Positions 1 to 12,444 of a DNA stretch of 64,000 nucleotides are shown piece after piece. Position 1 is the first letter of the stretch. The number at the start of each line of letters is the position of its first letter. This DNA is from Cladopsammia gracilis (Eukaryota > Cnidaria > Anthozoa > Scleractinia > Dendrophylliidae): the NCBI GenBank assembly GCA_022457155.1, contig JAJGOT010000169.1, forward strand, positions 1-64,000, in the 5' to 3' direction. Both the position numbers and the translations under genes were made by a program. The notes beneath the pieces are model-generated. The model was given only the letters and a program-made list of their open reading frames with translations, made no database searches and was not told the origin of the DNA.

Positions 1-1310
1 TCGATATAACGTGGCAAAATAGCAGTCATTATACCTGAGTTTCTTGACACAAAGTGATGTTCGCAAAGAAAGTACACTGTTCAGAAAGATTCTTTATTTT
101 CGTATCATTTTGCCTGTTCCTTTGACTTGCTTATGTTGAGATAGGAATTGGGGTGTTTTTAGAAATGAAAAGGGTAGCAAAATAACTTTGACAACACGGT
201 TAATTACAAGACGTAAAAACACAAGTCACTGGAACGGACTATATAAAGGATTTTTGTTCACTTTTTTACAACTATTTTTCTTAGTTTCAGTATAAACATG
301 TTTCATTGATTTTGTTTTTAGATTTTGCATATTTTAATAACATTTGGAAGTAACCATTTTATGTACCACGAAATACAAAACATTAAGTCACAAGTCCATA
401 TATCGGTATTGACCACAAAATCGCAATTTTAAAAACCATATTATGATGCATGCTGGTTTTATAACTAATGGTATTTTCAAAACATATTTTGACCTCTGCA
501 GTGTAGATCTTACAGGATTAATAATTATTTTAAGATCTCTTTAATTTTGTATTGAAACATTTGTAGCATGTATTAAAGAATTCTTGTGTCCCAGGTAACT
601 GTAAATGCATAATTCTGCTACCGTGGCATAAAGTATAAATTTTTATAATTGAATATTTTGGTTATATATATGGTTAATAGTGGAATAGTAAAAATGATCT
701 TGATAATTATTAGTAGCATGGAGCCTCTTTTGGCTCTTAATATCTACTTTTTTAGTATTTAGGGCATTTACGTGTTGCAGGATTGCGACACTTTTTGCTT
801 AATCCATAAAAGTTCAAATAAACTTCTTCTTGTTTGTGTTTAAACTGGTGTTAAATTTTTCGAGAAGTGCAAATTGTACTAAATTTTCGTTGGCCTTTGT
901 ATTTAACAAGTAACCCTGAACTTAAACGTTGGTTTAGTAAACTTTTTATAAATTAACCAGAACACTCTTTTGTGTAGACTACAGAAAAGAGCCTATATGT
1001 GAACAGTTACAGTCAATAACGACAATACAACATCATTTTTCTCTAAACCCTTTAAACTCGAGTCATTAAAAACTGAAAAATCTATTTTAAACCAATGAAC
1101 TAACTCAGAAGCTGACATCACTGTAAGCATGTTCATACTTCACTTCACTCAAATCACGATTAAATCATAAAGTCCCCCTCCCCCCCCCCCCCCTCCCCGT
1201 AAAGCTCTGAACAGTGACAAATGCCCTAAGGTTCGAACAAAGGCAGTAGTTACCGCCTGACGTAGTATTCGACTTTCAGATGTATTTCCAAATATACAGA
1301 TTAATTGACG
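1..1310. other. AT-rich stretch, no gene seen
   Basis: No open frame here looks like a coding exon and I find no terminal repeats. A poly-C tract with a few T interruptions lies near 1172-1197. It may be the flank or 3' part of a gene lying to the left, but nothing supports that directly. Confidence 0.5.
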
Positions 1311-1315
1311 TTGGA

Positions 1316-1619
1316 ATGGCGGGGAAGCATAGAATTGGTAGAACGGAACATGGCTGCCAAGAGGGTCTTTTTGTCCAGGTTAGATTGGTTTTACATAATC
1401 CGCGAAATACAAATTAGACAAACGGGTGCCAATATAAGATAGTTTTGTTGTTATTGACTTTTTAACAATGACTGTTTAATTTTGTTTCAGGGATTTTATG
1501 AAATCACTTTACCCATCCCAAGTGTTATAACTTTAAACAATACTTGTGTGCGCCAAAACAGAAAGCTACAAGCGTTTCAAGACAGTGTTATTTCAATCGG
1601 TTGCCACTCACTGCACTAA
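1316..1619 (+). CDS. candidate two-exon small ORF, unidentified
   Basis: An ATG in good context (GGAATGGCG) opens a 21-codon exon at 1316-1378 that ends CCAG|GTTAGA. A pyrimidine-rich acceptor (TTTTGTTTCAG) at 1490 opens a second exon at 1491-1619 in the same phase, giving a 63-aa product ending TAA. A second ATG at 1350, in another frame, would read into a short dead end. No domain is recognised. The product is short and could equally be a 5' exon of a longer gene, a non-coding RNA or chance. Confidence 0.22.
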
Positions 1620-2879
1620 AATGAATCCACTTTTATTTCTCTTTCCCTTTTCTTTGAAACTATTTCACACAAATTATAAACAAATCTTGCCCTCTAAAAG
1701 CGAGCCAAAATCTCCATTAAAATGTATCATGCGTTTGTTAAAAGTCTGAAGTGTTCTACTTTATAAAATGCGGTATGTTTTGGACCCTTAGCTTCGAGAA
1801 ACCACAAACAATGCGAGGAAAGAAGCACGGGGACAGGCAAGGAAGCTCTTTGTGGTGATAACACTGAGAAAACAGTAAAGCAAAGTGCAGATTGATTTGG
1901 CAATGTGTACTTTGCTTTACAATTACAAAGAGAAGAATGGAAAATTGAGAGACAACCCATTCAGTTTCTTAAAGGTTGCGTTTAATTTTGTACCATTTCA
2001 TTGGGTCTATTAAGCACCGTCCTTCCCCTTTTTTTTGGTAAATCATCTTATCGAAAACCTCCGCTTTTGCCATCCGTTAGAGTTAAATTTTCGTTTCCTT
2101 GAAATCCACTTTGGATAGTGTTTTTTATCTCCGTTTTCGGTGCGTTTTCGACCAATGAATCCACAAAACTAATTGAATGTACGAAAGTCAATTTCTCAGG
2201 GTTATATTACTGTAATAACAAAAAGCATGGGAAACTGCTTTTGCTTCGAGTCAGCCTGGCATCGAGTTAACCAGGTTCGAGTTATAAAAATAACACTACA
2301 CGCGCGAAAGACAGGGCCTAGACAGAGAGGGCCTACACAGAGAGGGCCTAAACGGGCCTACAACGTTGCCAAAAGTACTTGGGTTACTTCTAATAGTTTC
2401 AGTTGTTCATATGGAACTGTTACCTCTGTTATAATCCAATGGCGCTTCGTAGCTTTTGTCATGTGTTCCTGCCCCTCGCTACCTTCCCAAGCAATGTTGA
2501 AGATCAGTTATCATTTTAAACACATGATCTCAACATTGTAAGGGGGTGGTAAGTGGGTATTTTGCACAAGACGATAAAGGGACCTGAAAAGAAAGTGTCC
2601 CAAGACTATTGACCAAAGTTATATATACTTGCTGATTTGAAATTTCGACAATTCGAGAGTCAAACAAGGTATTGGTATCACGTGCTCTTTACTTTACAGT
2701 AACAGTGGCTTCCTGAGGATTCTTGGCCTGGACGGTTTCACAATGAAACTTTTTAACGTGACTTCACGCGTTTAGTAGTGAGTGTGAACGCGACACCCAG
2801 AGAGGATGCATAAAGAATATGGTCACACTGAAATACTATTCCATTCAAATCATGTAAAATCCACTTGATTCACGTGTGA
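1620..2879. other. TRMT1 downstream region
   Basis: This lies 3' of the TRMT1 stop codon, which reads leftward. No AATAAA was found close to the stop on the minus strand, so the poly(A) site is not assigned. The only structure seen is a short GGCCTA-type tandem repeat near 2310-2360. Confidence 0.4.
2309..2360. repeat. short tandem repeat, about 15-bp unit
   Basis: Three to four imperfect copies of a unit reading AGAGAGGGCCTACAC or similar lie in tandem. It is a simple minisatellite with no evident function. Confidence 0.6.
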
Positions 2880-3135
2880 CTAATCCGTGATGTCTTCAAC
2901 TTTGCTAACCTTCTCCAAACTGCATTCACTGCCACCACTGCGTGAAACACGTTTTTCAATGTTCAGATTAATATCATGTGAATATTTACACTCATCGCCG
3001 TACTCACACTTGCCAGCTTTAAATCTCTTACAAGGAAATTGTTTATAGTAATCTTTCTCTTCTTCTACAGTCTTTCGCCCTTGTAAGCGCTGTCTCTTCT
3101 CCACAATTGTCTCACTGTCTTTCTTCCGTTTTGCT
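2880..3135 (-). CDS. TRMT1: TRMT1 exon 8 with CCCH zinc finger
   Basis: Residues 551-635 and the TAG stop. A lysine/arginine-rich segment (nuclear-localisation-like) precedes the [20 protein letters not shown] finger with its histidine at 604. The tail after it is not conserved in an obvious way. Confidence 0.94.
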
Positions 3136-6100
3136 CTAAAATGACAAGTCAATACAATAAATTACCTAAAGAACAATCCTCGCATCTCTCCTTTCAAATA
3201 CAAATCTTAATACTAGCAGAGGAGGACAGTTGGTTGGCATACAAAACTGACAGGTGCTTTTTGTACTTTCGGGGTTAAAATACAGTCTGGGTAACCTGTT
3301 GGGGTCTGGGTAACCTGTTGGGGTGTTCAGTCTGGGTAACCTGTTGGGGTGTTCAGTTTTTAAAACAACAAACACAACATTTGTTAATTTGGGGGGACCT
3401 TTTGCAGAGACTTAAAGTTAAACGCCAAATTTGCACTACTCAAGATCGGTTTTATGAAATTATCTCGTGGACAGTTCAAGCAATCCAAAAATGCCACCGT
3501 ATGCGTGTAGATCGATGTTACGTGATGTTTTGTGGTATTATTGGTGATTTTAGAATTACGTGACAAAAAAAACAAGGGAAATAATGAAATTTAGAAATCT
3601 AAAGTACCAGTAAGAAATATTGAATAGGCCACTTGGCCTACTAATAGGTATCACCTGATTTTCTGTCTTCTATCCCCTCTTAAAAATGCTTACAAGTTCA
3701 TTCAAATTCAAATATAATCCTCCCTCCCCCAATGGCTATCAATAAGGCACATATTTGTGACCGTACATTGTAAACCCTGCAAAAGTAGAGAGCGTTCAAT
3801 ACAATGAAAATTTTAGTTGTTATTTTGTTCCTATACTCCGAGGAGTAAAAACAGAAACCCATAAAACTAATTGTAGCCACGCCCACAAAACATGATTTCG
3901 GCCTGTGAGAGCACACGTTTTTCCAGCTCTTATTCACCCTCAGAGAAACAAGAGCTGAAAAAAAGTGTCTGCTCTCACAGACTACCGTCGAGTGTTCCCA
4001 TGGCTTTTATGCAAGCGTTCTCCAGGGGTGCTATTCAGGGGTGCTGTACAGTGGAGTCATGGCTGCTCATCTGACCTGGAACAAGCCATGACATGTTACC
4101 AAAGACGGGTCCAGATGAAGGGAACTTTTTGTCATCTTATTCCTCACGGGGTACAGTAAGGATTAAGACATTACCATGTTTATTTAGATAATTTTTTAAA
4201 CATGTTGTTGATAAAACATACATGTATGTGCCTTGTAGGCTATGAAGTTACACTCAATTTCACTGTGGTGAATTTTCTGCACTGTTCTGTACCTTGGTTT
4301 CGGTCCCCAGTTGGCTTCAGGGTTCTCTTGATACCTAAGAAGTTTCTTCTGTCTTGATGCTGGGTTAGCGCCTGGTTTTACATCAAAGGACACCTGTATG
4401 ACGGGTTCTTTGCTAAGGATGGCTGTGCCCGGAGAGTTTTCTTTCTTCCGTTTCACTGGGTTAAGTTTTTCCCAGCATCTCATTATATCCCATATAACTA
4501 GTGAAAGAAGAATCACCAAATGCAACTTAACAGGATACTTTGATTAACATTAGTCAGACCTTTGTTATTGTGAAGGCGAGGATGACAAATATTGAAATGT
4601 TATATGGATTCAACAACTGGGAACAAACTTTAATTGTATATGTTGCCATTTTGAACAACAGGTGTCAGGGTTAACACCAAAATCTGGCAACAAAATTTCA
4701 CGTTGACTTACAGCAGGGCTGTCACTAAGCTTTGAAGTATCTGGCTAAATGAGGTAAGTAGGCAGTCATAACCTCAAGATATATGTAAGTCTCACATGGC
4801 TGTTGTCCTTTGACTAAAGTGGTTACCGGTCATCTTCACCCCAGTTGCATTTCCAGCCATAATAGCCTAGTAGCCAGCTACTAACGATAGCCCAATGTAC
4901 ACTGTACATGATGACTTACATACAATCAGTGTCTGCCACCTTGTAATATTTAGTATTTAAGATACACTTTGGGTAGAAGTACACATTTCATGACTGTTGT
5001 TATACCATAAGAGGGCTGTCAATAGTTTTTTGGTGGAGGCTTATACTAAGTAGATTGTTTTTCTTTATTTTGCTTCTTTTTCTGCCACTGCAGGGCTCAA
5101 AAAAAGTCCTGTCCGGTCGTCCAGGACAAGTAGATTTTTGTGTTGGGCAAGTAACTTTCCCCGCTCACTTGTCCAATGGGCAAGGACATGGACAAGCTGC
5201 TCATGAATTAAGCTGAAATAACAATTTTTAAAATCTTGTCTGGGCAAGTAAAGCTTAAGACTTGCTCGCCCAAAGGGCAAGTTTAAATTTCATTTTTTTT
5301 CCAGCCCTGCACTGGCATTGTTTTTTATTCTATCAACACTTGGCTAACCATACACTAACAGGGAAAATCAATGACTACCTTTTTGGTCAAAACCACTGTA
5401 CAATACATTATTTTACTTATTGACAAAATAATACTAAAACACCAAGAAATCAACCAAATTGTTAATGAAAAACGAATCACGGTCTGTTCTAGCCCATTTT
5501 GGAAACCATGTGAGAACTTGTAAAACAGCTAGGCTAACTTTTTTCAAGTTACAATTCATTGAGACCCAGTCCATCTGTGACTAGATACAGTTCATCAATA
5601 GTTTTGGAACACTGGGGTGGTAATTTATCACAAACTGTCAGGACCATTATGCAGAGCTCTCAAGTTGATTTGCTGGGAAAGAGTGAGTTTTTCGACGGCA
5701 TAGCCGTCGATTGTGACAACGCAGGTGTCACTTCCCTAGGAGGGTCTGGGGGCATGCCTCCCCCCCCCCCTCCAGAAAAATTTGAAAAATTTAAATAGCT
5801 AAGACGTGTTTTCCTTTATTCTGAACGGAAATGTGACACTATTTAGATCCCAGATTTTTCTTTTAATTTTACTAATATCAACTTTTTCCTAACATGGCTC
5901 TGCACAAGAATTTTACACTGTTGGAAAAAGTTCAAAGTGAGTACAATGGAAACAGGGACTAATTATATCAAGAAATATAGTTAATTCATGCAGGTACTTA
6001 CTTAAAGCAGCAATTTTCTACCTCAAAATCAACTGTTTTAATCAGAAACCTTAAATGCGTGAGAAATATTAGTTTTAGCCTGAGAACGTGAGATTGGATT

Positions 6101-9100
6101 CGTTTGCATGAGTCTCACGCTCAAAACATGACACTTGAGAGCTCTGCATTATGTTTTGGTTTCTTTTAATGACACCAAATCCATGTCACACTGCCTCTTT
6201 AACTACAGACACATTTATATACAAGGGAAACTAAGTACAGTTCAGTCTACAAGCAGTACCGGTTCTTGTTTTCCTACATACCATTGTGTGGGGCATCTGT
6301 TTTGAGAGCTGTTTTACAGGCATGTGAGCTGGATGCTCGATATCCAGCCTCCATCACAGCAGACCTGATTTGCACTAGTGATGGAGTGCTACAGTGAAGT
6401 ACTCCACACAAGTGATCTACAGTGTAGTACAGAGGGCATTCTGGCAGCTCTTCCTCAATAACACTCAATAATCCTACAAAGGAAAGGGGGAAGCAGTTAT
6501 GGGTTTACATGAATGTCACATTCTGTGCATTATTAAATAAAATGAAAAATGAAATGTGCGGTTCCAGGAAAATAATATCCTCACCCACCCCAAGCATGTG
6601 TGTAAGGTCACTGGAATTTCCAAGGAGGAGGAAAATTATGAAGCTAAACTGAAATTTCCAAATGGATGTGGAAGAGGTATGAACATTTTCTGGAACAGCA
6701 CAATGACAAAAAAGGAAAACTTGGAGTCTCAGTGGGAGTCTCAGACTATTATCGGACTAGCCTCATGGATGGTAATGAACTAGCTCTTCCTTAAAGATTT
6801 TAATTGCTGTGAGCATAGCGAGCAGCAGTCCTATTTAACTGAGATATTGGTTTGATTGTCGACATGTGTTAGTAGAACATTTTGCCTCACTTTCGTGCAG
6901 TTCAACAGCACAGCTGACCATTACAACGCTTGCTCAAACATGTGCTTTCCCTTCACTGTTCATGTAGGACAAGTTTTTAACATTCTGTATTTGGTGAGTA
7001 TAATTTGTACAGCTTTGCTACCGTGTCACTTTAGGAGTTGTTCGGTGTTTCCTTTCAAAGCACGGTTGATTTCAAAGCATCGTTGATTGCAAATCATGCG
7101 AAAAGAGCAACATAAAATGACCTACAAACCAAATCATGAGTTGAGCTGATTTGCTCTGATCTGTGACAAACAAACTGAACTGAGCGCATGTGTGGTCGCA
7201 GAAAAAATGAACTGAGTGAATGTGCTTGGTGGCCAATGTGCCAAACGACCTATTGTGGTCGCAAACATATACATTAAAGACATTTATTCATGCTTAGCTT
7301 TGTTGTAATTGTTCTTCTTCTTGTAGCATTAGTTTATTTGGCCTACATATTTCGACTCCTAATACCTAAATCAAAAGACACCAGAGACTTTATAATAGTG
7401 CATCTGCTAATGAACACATTCCTTCCTCTTTACTACAATCAACTGAATACCTCCCAATATTTTTTAGGCCAATTAAGAAATATGATGCTTTATAACTAGA
7501 CTATCTGCTAGCAGCACTTTACCTCCCATTAGGAACCACTAGTTTAGATTATTGTTGTCTTCAAGAATTTACTTAGCATTCTTGAAACATTTAATGCACG
7601 AGAAATGCATCTATGTAGGTAAATACATGTAGGTACATGTACAGTGCTGTGCTGTATTTCTGATAAACAGTTATGAAATCCTAATCAATTTCCATCACCA
7701 GCAATTCCCTTTTCCTGCTCAGCACAAACTGGCAAAGAAAATATTTTTCACTGTTAATGAAAAAAATAATGACTTGAAAACACAGCTACAAGGCATCTGC
7801 CATCAACAATGTACTCATAATGGAGCTACTAACCAATTATCCTCTCAGATGTCTTAAACAGCTCAGATTGTTCTTTCACACTCTCAAGTAATTTCTCCAC
7901 AAATTCAGCATTGTGAATGGGTTCTTTCCAGATAGGGCCTCCTAGATGAAACTTGCCACCACACTGGTCACATGAGGGACCTACAGGAGGGCCCAGGGCT
8001 GGAGGGTACTTCCTACTTCGCCCTTCCTCAATACGACGGCCCACTGGCAATAAATGGAAAATAATTTACATGTAAGCAAACTAAGTGTCAGAATGAATAT
8101 TTCAATGTCCACCATTTTTGTACCAGTTTGCAGTATAAATATCTAGAATGGAAGGTCTGCAAGGAAAAGGGACGCAATTGACAAGTTTCACATGTAGGCT
8201 TGTCGTTCTTTCGTTATGTCAAAACAATAATGCGTCAATTGAGAAATTCTAAGAGTGACAATGTGAAAATCCCATTGACAGATTAGAAACAAATTACATG
8301 AAGGAATTACTCACTTGGCTGAAGATGAAATGTTCCACAACCAATACACAAGTAGACCAAACAATGTTTACTTGCAGATCTTTTTACTTCTGAGGCACTT
8401 GTGAAAACTTGTACAAACACACGAACGTAGAAGTCAACACTAATGCTCAAAAGGGGCTTGATGTAGCGCTTGTATCTATTAGCATGAGACTCTAAAGAAA
8501 ACAGCAATAATCTCAAGGCCTGTGAAATAAAATGGAATGGATTGCTTTTGTGGACAACCACAATATAGACATTTTTAATAAATACCACAATGCATCATTT
8601 TCCGCTAATGATGTCAAACATGTTCTTTTGAATTCTCTTTACAATTCAAAATAATACATTTGACATTGATATTGGAATATGATGCTGATTCTGGTATTTA
8701 TTAAAACGGTCTAAATTTAAGCTTAAATCTGGTACAAAACTGAATAATACATTGTATAATTAATTATAAAATTCATTAATTATTCATTAAGGTTATGACA
8801 AATCAATAGGTGGTATTTGAGTCACATGTGCACCTCAACAGGGGGCTTTTTTGCATTAGCATGCGCAAACACCGCTGTCACGCGGGCTCACCACAGGGCC
8901 CCTATAGACTACCAGAACATTTCACAGCAATGGCGGGTTCTTTAAACTTGTTACTTATTCTCTCTGTTCTTTTAATATTCGTTTCTGAATGTAAAAGAGA
9001 TTCAGTTAAGTGTTCAGTGTGCGAAAAAATCACTAACAGTAAAAGTTGCAGGCCAGTCGCTTCTTATGTTGCGGAATTGCCACCTGAAAGTTATAACCTA

Positions 9101-12100
9101 CTTGACCTCGACGGTGCGCGGATTTGCGGTGCCTGTAGAATGGCCCTCAAAAGAAAATCTTCGTTTTCACAGGTGGGTATTATGACGATTGGTTGGATTT
9201 AAACACAAAGTGCTACCATTAAAGCAAAAAATATATATTCAAAATTTTCATTTTAGCGGGTGGGAAAATACAGGCACCCTAAAATGGGAAGGCGCGCAAA
9301 GGACAAAGCACCAGTAGGAACCACGAGGACCCAGCTCGCTAGAAAATCGGCAGCTACCCAAACGACAGCAGAAAACACCGCGATATCACATGACTCGTGG
9401 ACGGTATAAGAGACGTGCTTCGGCGAAATTTTAAGGGGACCTTGTGGTCGAGTGCTTTTCCCGCCTGGGCTTTATGAGGAAGTACAGGAGGAAATGCTCC
9501 AGCTTTCCAAACGTAGGATATAAAATAATTTATCTAAGGCAAACGGAAAACCAACAAAAACGGCTCTTTCTTGGTGTTGCAAGGTGCATTAATACATTTC
9601 AACCTAGAGTTCTTTGTTTTCAATAGTATTGTTTTACTGCATTTTCTTTGTTATTGTCTATTGTTTGATTGTCTTCGTGCTCTTGGTGCCTTGCAACACC
9701 AAGAAAGAGCCACAAAAACGTTTTTAGTACTTTTCATTGATCAGCCAAACAGACATATGGTTCAAGGCTCAATTTTATTTTCAAGGTTTCATAAAACGAC
9801 CCACGTACAACAACAACTGCTACATTTGACATACTACTCGGTACCAAGCTCTCAGACTATTTTCAAGAATTCCTTACTCCCCAGCCTGGTGATTGGCCGG
9901 CACAATTTTATAGCCGTCAAATTGTGTATGAGACTTTGTCCAAGTTCAGTAATCCAGCTCATGCAAATGGTTCTTCCATACTTCCACAGCCTCCTCATGA
10001 TCATTGCTATGCCACAGCCTCAACCTCCATCCCTGAAACACAAAGTATAGTAAATCAGCCAAATTGTACAATTTGTTGTACAATCCTTATTGCTCCACCA
10101 GACAAGTCAATGCTTCTCTGCTGTAGTAAAGCTGAACTGTCATTCGCACTATTTGAAAGTCATCCTCATGGACAACATGGAGGGATAGTAGCACTTGCCA
10201 AATATGAGCACCTTGACAAATTTGTGTCGTATCTATCACTTATGTGTGTGCGTGACTGGGGACATGATATTGATGGTGCTAACTTACTTGTAATGGGAGC
10301 TAAGGAGTAATTTTGCTTATGTTACTGAGTTACATAGTGTGTATGACTTCTTAAATAGCTATACAACTACCGTATTTATTCGATTAAGCGCCCAACCTCG
10401 AATAAGCGCCCACCTCGAATAAGCGCCCACCCTGTAGGTAGGAAAAGTTAATAAGCGCCCAGCCTCGAATAAGCGCCCACCCCACCCCTCTAGGAGGCAG
10501 CACCAGAGAGTTCGCTAATTGACCTTAGTGACAATGAGATTGAAATTGACTCAGTACTACTAAGAGACTTCCTCGAAGACCGAGTTTTCCGAAGTATTTT
10601 AAAGAAACTTTCAATGAACAGTTAAAATTCTGCTTTGGTTTTGTTATTATTTTATTGTTTTGTTGCAAAATAAACTTACTACTTGCTGAAAATGGTGAAA
10701 ATTTAATAAGCGCCCAGCCTCGATTAAGCGCCCACCTCGAATAAGTGCCCACTCTCAAGGTCCACAAATTTAATAAGCGCCCAGGGCGCTTTATCGAATA
10801 AATACGGTATTTAAAAAAGGTTGTTGTACTTAAGTCTATGCCCCTAGACCACAAAGGAGCATGGGAGGTATGAAATAACTGGTTCTTTGGCAAATGTCTG
10901 GCATTCTACAACATGAAAAATGGTCAGAGCCCAAAACAATAATAAAAATTAATATGTAATGCAATGTCTACTCAAAATTTTGTTTCTAAAGTGTTTTTTA
11001 TTTTCAGCACACTAAAGGTGCATGGTATGTATACTTGACAATAGCTGCGACAACCTTTTCTGAAATAGGTGTATAAGCTTGCCAAAGTGACAAGAGGGTC
11101 TGAAACTATTTTCAGCTAAGAAAGTGGTGGTTATTGTTTATGTTACAATTACAGTAAAAATAATATAATGCACATCCAAAAAAACTATATTATCATGATA
11201 TTATGAGTTTTGCTTTTGAGGCAATCTCAAATTTAGTTCATTTGTCATACAAACTGACAACAATCCCAAATGAAGCAATTTCAGGGGCAATTCCCAAGCA
11301 GAGACTTCAAGGAACAGTTTAATGAGTTAGTTTATACTCAAAACATCTAAAAAATCTCCAACTTCCCCCATTTTCCAAGCCAATGTAGCACCATGTATTA
11401 AAAGCAAATTGAATGTAGTTTAGTTTCCAATATATATTGCTCTGGCACAACGAGCGGTTTTCGAATAATAAACATCTAATTAATATTCAATAAACAATAA
11501 TTTTTTGTAGATTTGTTAATTCGAGTTGAGGCTTCATTTTGCTACCGATTGCAAAGAAAAAAGTGATTACAAGATGACAAGAGTTCTAGAAACCGTGTAT
11601 GATTTATTTGAAGTTATGGCATTCGCCACGAGGGAAGTTGAACTACACAAACAACAAGACGAGAACCAACGTCTTTCACTATAAAGCTGAAAACACAAAA
11701 CTTCCCCCATTTTGTGATTGACCTCTGCTAGATAAACGGATTTCAAAATGATAGTTGTTGCCATTTTTATTTAAAACTCTGTGGCACAACGACTGGACTT
11801 CGAAATCATGGTCTGCCAAGACGGCGAGAAATTGGTATTTTGCATTAGATCAAGGAAGTTCACCGAAAGATTTCGAATGTACTCCTTGGCGCGATTTCTT
11901 AAAGAGGGACTTAAATAAAACAAACTTACCTTTACGGATACGTTGATAGTTCATATATCAATTCTGGGTAGAAAGTTCACGTGGCAATGTCCATTGAAGA
12001 CCACAAATCCGCCATTAATCCATAAGTCCTTGCATAGAGTTGTCTCTTCGAATTGCTGAACAGCATTACAATCTCAAGCTCAAAGGGCCAGTATTTTCAT

Positions 12101-12412
12101 CCCCAACGTACTAATATGATTTGTACTTTTACTATGTGTTGATTTAAAGTTTTTCCAGCAAACGAAAATGAAGGAATTAGCCCCGAATTTACCCACGGTC
12201 CTTGACAACAAGATATCACTTCGGAGCCAAAGCAAGCAAGCCGCGTACTTTTGTGCGCATGCGTCACAAGAAAGCCCCCTGTTGTGCACCTCTGTAAACC
12301 TCAAATACAAATCAACTGAGTTGATGAATTGTTAAACAGTAGAATTAACTTTTGATACAAACACCTGCTCAGCTAATTAGTATTCATTAACTTTTCATAC
12401 AGATCTCTACTC

Positions 12413-12444
<32 letters not shown>

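Noticed and set aside
9571..10050. 159-aa open frame in a different frame from 9795-10310
   Set aside because: It overlaps the better-supported frame. Its composition (Leu/His/Pro-rich) and lack of motifs suggest a shadow.
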